Part shown: one piece after another, positions 36,101-48,100 of the stretch | How the letters are laid out: each line of letters begins with the position of its first letter | How positions within the stretch are numbered: the first letter of the stretch is position 1 | NCBI GenBank assembly: GCA_029204225.1 | Contig: CM055102.1 | Span: 706,839 to 770,838 of the forward strand | DNA: 64,000 nt | Direction of reading: 5' to 3' | Source of the DNA: Diphasiastrum complanatum | Taxonomy: Eukaryota > Streptophyta > Lycopodiopsida > Lycopodiales > Lycopodiaceae | Program-made: the position numbers and the translations under genes | Notes under the pieces: generated by a model | Told to the model about the DNA's origin: nothing | Database searches by the model: none | The model's input: only the letters and a program-made list of their open reading frames with translations

Positions 36101-39100
36101 CACTCCTCCTCCCTTATATAGACCTTCTCCACGCATGTATAGAGAGAGAGAGGCCTTGCATAACTATTGGTGAGTCTCCAAGTTGGTTGCATGCAATTTG
36201 CCACATGTCAAGCCCTCATTTCCAACAAGTTTGGAGCCCTAGGGTCTTCATTAAAATCATATGACAAGTTGTTTTGCATCACATGGTCCTTGTATTCAAT
36301 GTTTCATCGAAACGCGTCTCGAACAAAGAAACGCGTTTGAAACGTCCCGTTCGAAACAGACCCGTTTAGAAACGCGTTTCTTTCGTTCCAAACGACTAGG
36401 CAAAATTACAAATTCTAAGGTTCGAATACTCTTGCTTTCATTAATCATGTACCTGCTATTGTGTTTCAAAACAATGTCTCTCTTAGAGCTCCCCAAGTTT
36501 TAGACTTCTTAATTTACGACTTATCAGTGATCACAAATTACAATAAGCACTAAAGCCACTAAGTTGGAAATAGAAAATGAAATTGGATGTATCTACTTAG
36601 TAATAGTCTTTCTATGACATTTCTAAACCCATAAAAACACTCTTTTCTTTTTTTAAAAACCCTAGAAAACTTTACATTTCGAACCTGGACCTCCTGTTTC
36701 AAACGAATTTTTCAAACACCTTTCAAACGCATTTTGATACGACGTACAAAGGACCCTAGAACATTGCTTGTATTAATATTTTTAAACATTATGCCTTAAT
36801 CTTAAAGCTTAGACCTTATACTTTATTAATAGTCTTATGTTTATACTTTATTATTTATTATGTCCCATGATCATGTACTTATGTTGTTAGTGCTGTTCAT
36901 TTAGGCTTAAGTTTACTTGGCCATTAATGTAAATGTCATTCATAATGCCCATTTCTCCTTGTACTTTTGTTGACCTCTTGAAGCCCTCTTTGTGACTTCC
37001 AGCTCGCACACCAACCTCACACTCCCTAGTCGCCCCGTCTTCATGCATGGTACGCCAAAGTTGGTGGTTGTGTGTGATTTTACATTGTGCGAAAGCTAGG
37101 TACCTCCCGAGATCCGACACCAAGTAGGTACTTGGATAACCCGGATGCTCATCAGTGTTTGCAAGTAAGGAAAACCTACAAAAATGATCTTAAAACATAC
37201 TATACATAGCAAATGCACCTTCCTACTTTCTGGATAATCAAATTTACTCTACAAATGATGCTGGTTATAAGGACTATATGAAAGAAACAAAACGTGAATC
37301 ATAATTGATGGGGCTCTTAACGAGTGTTGTTTTCAATGGTCAATTCTCTTAGATGGAACATCTCATGTAATATTAGAGCCACACATCTCTAATGCTTTTA
37401 GGAAATTGCAAGTGTGCAGAATAATTGGTACCGTTCATAACTTTGGAAGGTAACATGTTAACCTCATCTTTTTGAGGTTAGAAAAGGGTCAAAAACATTT
37501 TAATCCTAGGCCACTGAGACGGTAGGGAAATCCAATCCTCTAGTCTAAAACAACACAACCTATATATTTGTGATGCTAAAAGGTAGAAGAGTTTATGTGT
37601 TGCACATTAGAAGAGCATGGTGGTACGATATGTTGATGAAAAGATAAAGAGAGCCAACAAGATGAATTGGAAAACCATATAGTAGACACACATGGGAAAA
37701 GCTTTAAGAACCATTTATAGAAAAAGGTGTGCAAGAAGAAAGACCAAACATGAGGCTTCAAACTAGCCCCGAGTATCGGAATATAATGACAAGTAAAGTA
37801 CCCTCAAGAAGTTCTCCTAATAAGCTTACAACTCCTTGTCATCAAGTGAAGGATTATCATTTGGCATTACTAGCAAATAAGAATATCCCTAAAAGCTCAG
37901 GATTACTTCCATGGAGTTGATTTTAAGACTAGCAAATTGATAAAACACTTGTAATTACCAAGATAAAACGAGCTAACATCATCCACTATCTAAGATATTT
38001 TGGAACTTCTCAAAATTATGGAGAATCTCTCTTACAAATAGGAGAAAGGAAATCATATACGAAAAAACAAAAGTTTATCACCATTGCTCTTTGAGACATA
38101 CAACATATCATGCCAAATATGCTTTCTAAGAGCTCCAAAAATTTAAAAGAGAAACTCAAACACTCGTGCTACATAGTACAATGAACAAAACAATAAAATA
38201 TGAACATATTAATTAGAAGATTAGCTTTACATTTGTAAAAATGTAGATTGGTTTATTATAAAATTTAACAATAGATCAAATATTCTACAAAGAAATAAAC
38301 ATAAGTGACAAAAAGCGAGATTAATCATACGTAATTTATTAAGGTTAATTAACACCTTAAGTGCCTAGATAAATTACCCCAATTTCTAGGAAGAATAGAC
38401 ATGAAAACTTCTTTGAAAGAAAGGTCCATGATGTAATGTTTGCAAAGCTTACCAATAATGTAGGCCGGGACCGCTTAGAAACATACCAACAGTTGTGAAT
38501 GATAAAAGTCGTTTTACATCACAATAGTCAACCTTCTCAAGTACCACCTACAAGGTCATCCATGAACTATAGTGAACTGATGCCTTTTCAAAATACTTGA
38601 GCTTTGATATAGAAAATATCAATGGAAAATATAGTTGCATGTTAAGAATAAAGTAACATGAGGAGAATGCCACACATCTTCAAGTACAACAACTATACGA
38701 AAAAAGTAAACACCCTCGACATACTTTCATTTGTAATCTAAAATCAATGCAATTTTTCATCAATTCTCTCTTAACACTCAAGCTTCTATATCCTTCATCT
38801 CAGAAGTGTGATGATACCTGAACTACATGCGATCAATGCATTACAACAAGAAGCACGTAGTCTAGTATCTTCTTGAGGCAATACCAATTCTATCTACACA
38901 AATTACTAAACTCAAAGAGATACCACCATGAACATGTGCATATCGTCAAAGTAAGTCTATTTGGAAATTCACCAAAGAACAATGTGGCCAAATCATAGGT
39001 CCCGCGGTACCGGGTACCGCGGATCCCGGTACCGCGGGACCATACTGGTACCACGGTACCATACCGGTCCCGCGGTACCAAAAAAAAATATATTTTACGA

Positions 39101-42100
39101 AAATAACACGGGAAAAAAATTTTAATTTTTTTTTTTTATTATTATGGTACCGCGGATCCCAGGGCGGTACCGTACCAACGGTACCACTGTTATGGTACCG
39201 GCGGCCGGTACCATAACAGCGGTACCACAGGGCACTATGGGCCAGATATATCAATCCTATGTGACTCAAAGTTGTATCTCTATGTATACTAGACATCTAA
39301 AACTAAAAATCCCAAGCACATTGCATGCAAGGGTATTGCAAATTTGCAATATCTACTCTCACTTGTTACTTAATTGAAGGGTTGTCTTTTTGTCAATCCG
39401 ATCATCTGATGAGATTCTTAACTCTTCATTTATTGCTAAAACTATGCAATAGAAACCTTCAAATTGGTATGTTGCTAACCTGACAAATAATGTCTGCAAT
39501 TGCATTGAGGAGCCCAGCTGTAAGGCTCTTGATAGCTAGAGGATGACTCTGTAGCAAACTAGTATACCTGAAACATCACAATCTCAAAATGATTCAAAAT
39601 GAGCCTAGATTGTCTCGAAGGGAATGCTAAGATACTTTAACAACTGCTTCGCATCGCACTAACATGAAAGTAGTTGAGCAATGTACATATAAATCAACTT
39701 AGTGGCTTTATTAAGCTGTAACGATAGTAAAAGAATGTAATTTCTATAGATACTTTCCACCCCTCTAAATGTGACAGACAAACGAATTGTAGAAAAATAC
39801 ACCTTGACATAGAATGTATAGAAAGAATCATAAATCAGCATAAGCTTCTTTGCTAAAAAAATCAAAAAACTAGTTGCGCCAAATAATGTCTATGCATTTT
39901 CGAATCTAGAAAGCCCATCTATGCTTTGATGGAATTGAACTCCAAAACTTCATTATGAGGTATGGAGGCATCGAATGTCATAGTATGGATATAGCCGAAT
40001 CTAGTGCTTTTCAGCTCTAAATAGTAGACACAAGAGCGTCAACGATGTTCTAAAGTATCTAAAATTTCTTCACACTTTCCCAATTTTATAATAGCACATA
40101 ATTGTAGATAGCGTTTATGCTACAACTGTTTTACTATTCATGCAATACAATTAAGAAAACATGATATGAGATGGTTACAATTAAGAAAGCAAAGCCAATA
40201 TCAACGCAACACAAATGTCTAACACAACCAAAGATTAAATGCCAAGGAAAAAGTGACCCAACTACCATTTTAACTTGATAAAAAGGATTATAAACATGGT
40301 TTGCAACAAATGTGAAGTATTCAAGATGAACACCAATTGAAAAGATGAAGCATATATGTGAATAGAGATCAATGCTAAGTCTCAGATAGAAGTTGACATA
40401 ACAAAAAAGGCACAAAATCTTCAAGTTTATAAAGTTCACCACCAAAAATTTAAACCATGGAATTAGTGCTAGAATATCCCTACTCACGCCATTCACACCC
40501 AAGTCTATGCGTAGGTCACATGCACAAACATGGGCTCACGTTAGCTTTAATTGGTGTAGAGACCAACTATATTGATAACAATTCTTCAAAGTAAGTCATA
40601 CAATAATGAAAAAAAACCCACGTTATTATAGAGACCAACTGAGTTCTATCACTTCTTCGAGGTAAAAGGAAGATTTAGTCATGCAATGATAATGCGAGGA
40701 CATTACAACTTGTCATTGGCACCCAAATTTTCAAAGGGAAGGATAGCACTTAGTGCTAGACTTCACCTCATCTTTCATCACATTTCTACAAGCCCAAAAC
40801 CTAACTTTAAAAACAAGAAAGCGCTTCAAGTCTCTCTCTTTCATTTCCTCAAAAGTAAAGCCCACTATGAATGGATGTGATGGCAAGGTGCCCAAGGAAA
40901 GACATTGTGTTATGCAATGGGAATGAGAACACAAATAAATTAACAATTTTTCCTCTCGCTTGCAAGATGCAAGACACAACAAAAACAATGGAAGTTTTAA
41001 AAACCTTTATCAAAATCTTCCAAAATGGCATATATGTACTCAAGTGTCTTCGTCAAACTACTAGCGTCAACACTACCCAAAAACACAAAACCATAGATGC
41101 TAGTAGCTAAAAAATAAATAGCAGGTCTCCTACGAGTGTCTGACCAACCGTCACACACTATAGTGCACCCATACTTTACATAGGGAGTCGGGACAGGGGT
41201 AATAAGCAAACCGATGAGCACATGGCGCATGGATCAAGAGGGCCGCGCAAATTTCAAGCCAATGGGGGCAAGGCCGCAGGAGGGCATGCATAGGTTCTGA
41301 TTTTTCATGGGTCCCGGTTTGCGGGAGATTTTTGGCCTTGCTTTGCAAAGGCAATACTATGAGTTGAGGTCGGTCAATGGAGTTTGGAAAAAAGTCAACG
41401 TTAAAGGATATTATGTGATCGCGACCTAAAATTTTAAGGCCTGAACCTTGGTTCAAGGCCAAACTAACATGCATGGCCCATAAAATTCCTACAAAGGCAT
41501 GCAAACAATGCATGATCCATAAGGCCAATGTAGTGCTTTACTATGCATGAATGGTGCTTTATTATGCATGCATGGATAGATTTCCAAAAGCAACAACTAA
41601 CAAAAGGTATATTCAATCTCCTGGTCTAGAGGTTATTTATTTGCTTTGTGACGTTTTTTGTTGCATTATGTGTTTTCTAAGTTGTACCTAACGACATTCT
41701 TCACTTCTTGAATTAAATTTGTGAATTTGGATATATTCTAATCTCATAGACAAATTTAGAGTTTGGTGGAGGGCTCATTTACCCAATATGAAAGTGAGTT
41801 AGATACTTTGTAGCTTTGATGCATGCTTGATTCTACAATGTTCTAGCTTTTTTTTCTTTTTATTGTGCTCTCGCATGTTTGAATCGAGAATTATGACCAG
41901 TGACAGTATGTTGTGTAATTTCTTTGGCAACATATTTTGATTGTTTCTGATAGTGTCTTCTTATGCAAGATGTATACAAAATGTCTTCCATATATCAGAT
42001 GAAGAATTGATCGACTTTCATAGATGCATCATGAAGACTACATGATTGATGGTTGGTGACGATTATCTAAAATTGTGAATACTGAAGAGAGAATATCTTG

Positions 42101-45100
42101 AATATTGATCGTGATTATTGTAAATATTAATCGTGAATATTGCGAATACTCATGAATACTAATTGTGATTATTGTGAATATTGATCGTGAACACTTGTGA
42201 ATATTGATCATGATTATTGTGAATCATAGTTGCAGCGAAACGCGTTTCTGGGCAAACGCGTTTCTAAAACCGCATTTCTGAACCCGAAACGTGATTAAAA
42301 AAAAGAGTATATAATTTTTTTTGCCCACTCCTCACGGCTAGAAACGCGCCAGCCGTGGAGGAGGCAAATTTTTTTATAGTGGGCTATCGGAGTTGGATCT
42401 TCCCGTGTGAATAGTCGACATGCATCTGCTCAGCGATACGGAGGTGGTGCACACGGTGCCAGGGGGGTCTGAGCTTTATGGGGAGCAAACCATCGATTTC
42501 AGATTTTTGGTAAGTGTAGGCATGATTCTTTGCAAGTGTTGACATTGAGCTATAGGCAACCAAATCGAGTGAAGTTTGGCTCTAGACCACCTTTCATCAT
42601 GCCCACGGTAATTCCTACAGCGTCAGTTTCAGCCGTTACGGCACCCATAGATCAGCCATCCATTGGGCATGCTAGACCACGAGCGTCATATGTACAGCAG
42701 AGAGGGGTTAGGCCCAGACAGCAGACCCTTGAGCGATGCGGGTGGCAGAGAGAGCAGCAAGGCCGATGCACTCGACTTGTTGGCCAGTTCTTTTACGAGT
42801 GCGGCATTCCTTTTGTTGTTGCTGACACTTGGGTGTTCAAGGGGCTCTTCACGCAGATTGCAGCAGTGGATGCTACATGGAGGCCTCCCAGGCGAGAGGC
42901 ACTATGAGGCAAGATGCTTCTTCAGGAGGAGGAGACCATCACGCAGGAGCTGAGTTCCATTCACTCAGCTTGGCAGAGTACTTTGTCTCCATAAACTCTT
43001 TGCATGTGTTTCATTTTGCTGGTAGCGCAATTTTTGCATGTGGCTAATGGGTGTTTTGTGGTAGGTATGGATGCACGATATTGAGTTATGGATGGACCAA
43101 AGCCAGGGCCAGGGCCACACCACGGCGTATGGTTCCCTCCGATTCCGATTCATCTGCAGACCCTTGGGATCAGCAGACAGGCACAGACTCGAATGATTTT
43201 GACTACCACGACTCCGACGAGTCTTAGTTGTATAGTTTTCATTACGTTCATGAAACATCATTGTACCCCATTTTGGTGCCATGTGGCCCGATATTATATA
43301 TTATGATGATCTTATTCACAGCAGTGTCAAGATTCAATATGGTTCTTTACGGTTTCAGTTCGGTTTTCTGGTTTACGGTTGGAGAGAGACAGAGACAGAG
43401 AGTATGGTTGAAAAATGATTCAATACGATGCAGTATGGTTCAGCATGATTCAGCATGGTTCCTTATGGTTTTTGTTCAGTTTGTTGTGATATGAGAGAGA
43501 GAAAGAAAGAAAGAAAGAAAGCTTTATTAATGTCTTTTCCATGCCAAAAGGCATATAAGACCAAAAGGACTACATGTCAAGTATGTGAAAACCATGGGAG
43601 CGTATATAAACGTCTCCAAAAAAAAACTATGCATAAAAGAGAAATGAGTAACATAACTGTAAAGTACAAATTGCCAACTGTCCATAAGTGGGAGCAAAAT
43701 AGCTGCCAGGAGTAGAGTGATATCATATAGTGTTGTTGCTGAAAAAAGATGTGATACGAGCTATAACAGGAGGTAATATGGACCGTCGTTGACGTCGTCT
43801 AGGAGGGTGAAAACTGTGTGCTCTCGTAACAAGGCGGGAAGTGCGAATTGTTGCATAACTATGAGCGACACACTGTCTCTGACATCGGTGAGGTGGTATG
43901 TCGTCGTCATTGTCATCAGACCATGCCCGTCTCCTGGTGAAGAAAGACGTAATCTGAGCCTGAGAGCTAGGATGTGGCTGGTGAGATGACTGGTACATAT
44001 CCTGGCGCAGCAAGACCATCTCTCGTAGCATAAGTGCGACACAGCGAGAGTCCTCATAGCCAATCAGTGCTCTTAGTGTAGTAAGCATGTCACGGAATAG
44101 ACAGTGATATCTCCCTCTAATCTCATAATATATGGGACATCTGAAGATGAAATGCTCGTCGGACTCTATCTCATGTAGGGGACAGAGAAGGCATAGTCTC
44201 TCCTCTCGTGGTGTACTCTGGAATCTGCCTGTCTCAATAGCCAACTGATGTGAGGAGACTCTGAATTGTCCCAAAGTGAAACGAAGACCGTGTGATAGTC
44301 CAAAGGACAAATAGTGAGGTAAAACTGGAGGACCAGTGGCATCCTGCTCCAGAAAGTGAGGCTTAACCCCCAGCTAGTGTCGCCAAGTACGGTCGAGATA
44401 TGCTCTGTATAAAAAACGTCTAATGTATTGGTGTGTACCCAAAGGGAAATCACTGATAGTGATACCAAATGCTTCCATGACGAAGTGTGATGCCTGAAGA
44501 ACCATGATAGCTGATATCCCTGAGTCTGAAGATGATGAGAGGACATGAGTGCAAGCCGCGTATATCTCTGCTTTGTATCAGGAAGTGCCTGAGCTCTCAA
44601 GATGTACGTGATACTGTCCCTGTAATCCCTCTATGGTACGGGAGACTAGTACCACATCATCCGCATAGAGAAGGATGGCAATCAGAATGTCCCCAAGCCG
44701 ACAATCATCCCCACCACACTGAGAGATGAGCTGCTCATCAGTATATAATCCAAAGAGAACTGGTGAGAGAGAGCATCCCTGCTTAACCCCAATAGTACTC
44801 CAGACCTATTCAGAAATGCCACTACCATGACGAAAGCAACCCAAAACCCTCTCATAGAAAGCCATGACGGCTAGAATAATATATGTAGAGAAACCCAGGT
44901 CTCGGAGTCTCTGATAAAGTAAGGAGCATGGGACAGAATCAAAGGCTTTCCTGAAGTCCACAAAACAACAATAAACCTTTTCTCTCCTGTGTCTAGCTTC
45001 CTCAATGAGGGCTCGAAGTGTGAATATGTGATCTGTAGTGGAATAATGAGCGCGGAACCCTACCCGACCCAAAGCATGTAATCTCCTGGACTCTGCCTCT

Positions 45101-48100
45101 GAGCTAACTGCAGACTGGAGGATGGTGCCATATAACTTCGCGAGAACATGTCCAATCATAATAGTGCGGTAATTACCAGGTACCATGGGGTCACCATTTT
45201 TATGGATAGGATGTATGATGTTGGTGCACCAAGAGGATGGGAATCCCTCAACAACAGCATGGTTAAGGAGAGTGGATAATGTAGGGGCAAGGGTATCGGA
45301 GGCGTGAATCAGTAGCTCGGATTCAAGATCTTCAATGTCTCTGGTGCAGTGGGTTTTCAGCTTTTTGATTGCTGCCCGAACCAAGTCAGGGGTGAAAAAG
45401 GTGAAGTCTGAAGGTCGAGGAGAGATGGAGATGGGCGTATCAGTGGGTATAGTGTAAAGCTGGGTAGCATAGTCAGTCCAAATATGTAAATCGTCCATAA
45501 GAGGGGGTGGGGCACGAGGGATGTAAACTCACGCCAAAAGGCACCAGAGGAGGAGCTGAGAAGGAGGTTCACAAGACGGTTTCCTTCAAAGTCATCATAG
45601 GCACGTTTTTTGTGACGGAGTGTGTGGTTGTACAATTGTCGTGAAGAGCAAAGGAGATGGCGGGCATGGAAACGAGCATGTGTGACAGAGTGGTGAAGAG
45701 ATCGGCATTCCGCGTCATACCACGGTGGATGGAAAGGTCGGGATGATCGTGGATGGACTGGTTTGTGTTTATGAGGTTTAGAGGGGAAAGCCAAAAGTAG
45801 CAGCAGTGTGGAGACAGGTGGTGAGGAAGGTGACTCCAACGGTTCACTCTGTGGAAAAGAGTGAAGTAAGGAGGCAAGGGATTCCTGCTAGAGTGGGATA
45901 GAGGGGGCGAAAGGTGTATTTGGGTGCACGGGGAAGGATGGACTGGTGTTGAGGTTGTGGTGGTGGAAGGTGGCCAATAGCGAAGGAGAGGAATGAATGA
46001 TCAAAGAGGGTGGTAGGGGAGATACGGAAGCTGTGAATGAGAGGGATGGATGACGGTGACCCCATGAGGTAATCAACCACACTATGACCGCCACTGTGAG
46101 GGTGACAAGTATAGCTGCCTGAGTTAGGCCAGTGAGGTAGGCCATTATAAATGGCTAACTCATGTGCCTCACCAAACTGTAACAGGTACTCACCATATCA
46201 AGTAATAAGTCACGGTCCATCATCAGAAATCCTGGTGATCCCCAAGTTGTCACTATCAAGGGCCTGAACTAGCATCTGATCTGTAGCCTCATGGAACTCT
46301 GTCTGTCGTGAAGCTGTCTGGGCATTAAAATCCCCAGTGAGGAAAATATGCCCCCGCTCTGCAAATCTGATGGTATCCACTAAAAGGTCCAAATAAGGTG
46401 AGCCAACACCCTCAACAAAGGAGGACTCTGGACGAACATAGCAGGCAGCAATGAAGATGTCCCTGTCCAAACCAATCGCTCATCCTGTGATACGAAGCCA
46501 AATATAGTGTGCATGCTCATCGTGCCTGACGAACTCAAACATCTAATGAAGGGACTCTCTGTAGAGACAAGCCACTCCTCCCGAACCACGGCCACTAGCT
46601 GATCTAGTCTCAGATTTGTATACTGAATCCCATCTATATCCCAGAAAGGTGGGTAAACCACGCACCTGGCTCTCGTGAGTCTCCATGAAAAACAATAGGT
46701 CTCGTCCAGTGATAAAGTCAATCAGAGCACCTGTTGTAGAGGATGAGTGGATGCCATCACAATTCCATACCCCAATCTGAAGGTGGTATGGATGGGGCCC
46801 GGGGATGCTCCCAATCCCAGGGGCCTCGAATTCCTAGCTCTGGGAACTACTGGGGGTGCCAGCAACAAATTGTATCTGACCATCTCGATAAATGACCCGT
46901 CTACCAGTCTCTCGAGCCACCTGGAAGGCTTTACGCCTCTCCTCAACCTGGATGTAGGTAAGATCGTCATCCATATGTACGGCAGTGCCACGTAACTGGG
47001 CTCTACAGCGTAAAGCCTCTCTACGGTTGTCCAGGGATGTGAAGCGAATGATCAGTGTAGTTGCATCTCTGGTGGTCCTCCAAGCTGTATCTAGCCCATC
47101 TGTCACATGTCCTAGAGTGGTCTCGAGAAATCTCGTAGCCTCGGCAATGGCATCTTGTGTGTCCGGTATCCCATGAACTCTGATGTTATGGGCCTTTTGC
47201 TCCCTTGACCGCTCTTTTAAAAATGGTGGCTGAGATGACTGAGGAAATGGGGGCACTAGGTTTGGTGCCTTTCTTCAAGACTGTTGCCCATGAATCTTTA
47301 TGTTGCTCAATTTTACTCTCAAGCTCTCGTATCATGGTGGTGGTCGTTTCCAAGGCTGCAACCTGTTTAGTGTTAATCACTTGCTCCAATGAGGCGACTT
47401 TGAACTGCAACAAGTTCTTTTCCTTTAGTAAGGAGACCACTACTCCTTTCAACTGTGAAAGTTCTTGCTTCAAAAGCTGGAAATCTGCTCTCATTTGGTC
47501 AGCTTCCCAAGAGGAAAAAAGTTTGGTTGATTTGGAGGGAGTTTATGGGATGAGTGTTGTAGGTGGGGGAGCTGTGGATTCTTGGGAAATAGGAATAGGA
47601 AGTAGGCCGGTAGGAATGGCCAGATTGATAGGATTGGAGATTGATGAAGACGAGTAAGAGGTGGAAGAAGAATCCATATGCAAACAAAGAGAGGCTATTT
47701 TTCCGAAAAAACTTATGGGTTAAGATGGCAAATGCCCGATGGCATGCAGGCAATTAGGGCGATGACCAGGTGCCCCCGCTCGTCATCGGCGTCATGTTAA
47801 TAAGAGACTAGGGACATCGTCCCTTTGAATCCGTTAACCCTAAACCATGGTATTTTTTTGAAACATTAAGAAACAGGCACAAACCTGGTCCAGAAACTAT
47901 AGCCACCGCCTGAATTGGAGACATCGTCCCTCCGTGGTCCAACACAAGCGCCGTCGAGCTCGCTTCTTCCATTGCCCCCTCCATCTGCATCCCCATCACT
48001 CCTTCCACCGCACCGGCCAATTCTGCAGACTGACATGCCCCTGGCGTGACCCTTGATCCAACCATTCTTCCCAGCAGACAAGAAATAGGGCATCTTCCAC

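Noticed and set aside
42225-43437. Right end of hAT E2 at CGATGCAGTATG (43426-43437)
   Set aside because: It resembles an inverted left end, but the following 8 bases do not match TTGTGAAT before 42225.
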